This document shows positions 63,975 to 64,000 of a DNA stretch of 64,000 nt, in pieces. The number at the start of each line of letters is the position of its first letter. Positions within the stretch are counted from its first letter, which is position 1. The translations under genes and the position numbers were made by a program. The DNA is from Anaerococcus sp. Marseille-Q7828 (GTDB lineage: Bacteria > Bacillota > Clostridia > Tissierellales > Peptoniphilaceae): assembly GCF_949769285.1 (NCBI RefSeq), contig NZ_OX458331.1, forward strand, positions 558,001-622,000. Direction: 5' to 3'. A model generated the notes under the pieces. That model saw nothing but the letters and a program-made list of their open reading frames with translations, did not search any database and was not told the origin of the DNA.

Positions 63975-64000
63975 ATGAAAAACAAATATAGAAATCTAAG
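63975..64000 (+). CDS. Start of a gene running off the window
   Basis: ATG 63975, preceded by AAGGGGTGG at 63961-63969 and a TATAAT at 63916-63921, opens a frame beginning MKNKYRNL that continues to the window end. Too short to identify; the Lys-rich start could begin a signal peptide. Confidence 0.4.

Overview
The window looks like a piece of chromosome from a low-GC, anaerobic Gram-positive coccus. The protein sequences and gene content suggest the Peptoniphilaceae (Anaerococcus or a close relative). This is inference from family resemblance and gene order (yidC-jag-mnmE-mnmG-rsmG, parA-parB, an ntp-type V-ATPase operon, an nrdAB pair with NrdR boxes, a T-box thrS leader). No database search was possible. 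The first 12 kb carries the conserved replication-origin flank of Firmicutes, so oriC/dnaA probably lies just left of base 1.

Layout. 1-5.5 kb: end of yidC, jag, mnmE, mnmG, rsmG. 5.5-6.3 kb: an IS200-type insertion sequence. 6.3-12.2 kb: a CPBP protease, a FabK-like flavoprotein (minus strand), then cinA-parA-parB-cyclodeaminase-like-DUF4446, with parS-like 16-mers through the region and a perfect one at 21.67 kb. 12.3-21.9 kb: pta, a DUF1538 membrane protein with a double P-II-like protein, thioredoxin and an unusual thioredoxin reductase, marR-ftsH, an LDH2-type dehydrogenase, sppA and an RDD protein. 22-26.2 kb: nrdA and nrdB separated by a RelB/YoeB-type toxin-antitoxin pair. 26.4-31.4 kb: a TetR-controlled MMPL exporter and a secreted LxxG-heptad protein. 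31.6-40.1 kb: nine V-ATPase genes in the order F-I-K-E-C-G-A-B-D, whose rotor ring carries all known Na+ ligands, then a CorC/HlyC-type protein. 41.5-45.1 kb (minus): an intracellular sialidase, a CoA-disulfide reductase with a dead rhodanese tail, and an orphan PTS IIB. 45.3-55.1 kb: a probable iron- or siderophore-uptake operon behind a Fur-box-like site: two exporter-fold ABC half-transporters, an ECF-type S/T/AA' set, an AraC regulator and a large secreted coiled-coil protein. 55.2-58.9 kb: T-box leader, thrS, MATE exporter. 58.9-62.4 kb (minus): three tightly overlapping genes, a GHKL (MORC/HSP90-like) ATPase and two unrecognised proteins. 62.6-64 kb: a 61-residue protein with its own promoter and terminator, a TIM-barrel protein (minus) and the start of a further gene.

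Most of the window is core metabolism and chromosome maintenance. The best candidate for an undescribed system is the three-gene GHKL ATPase cluster at 58.9-62.4 kb, which has the look of a compact defence operon. It may be accompanied by the divergent 61-residue gene, whose promoter sits in a GATC-palindrome-rich intergenic region. Second-tier oddities are an acidic insertion of about 62 residues inside ParA, a thioredoxin reductase lacking the NADPH motifs, a CinA with an eroded deamidase motif, and the composite iron-uptake operon.
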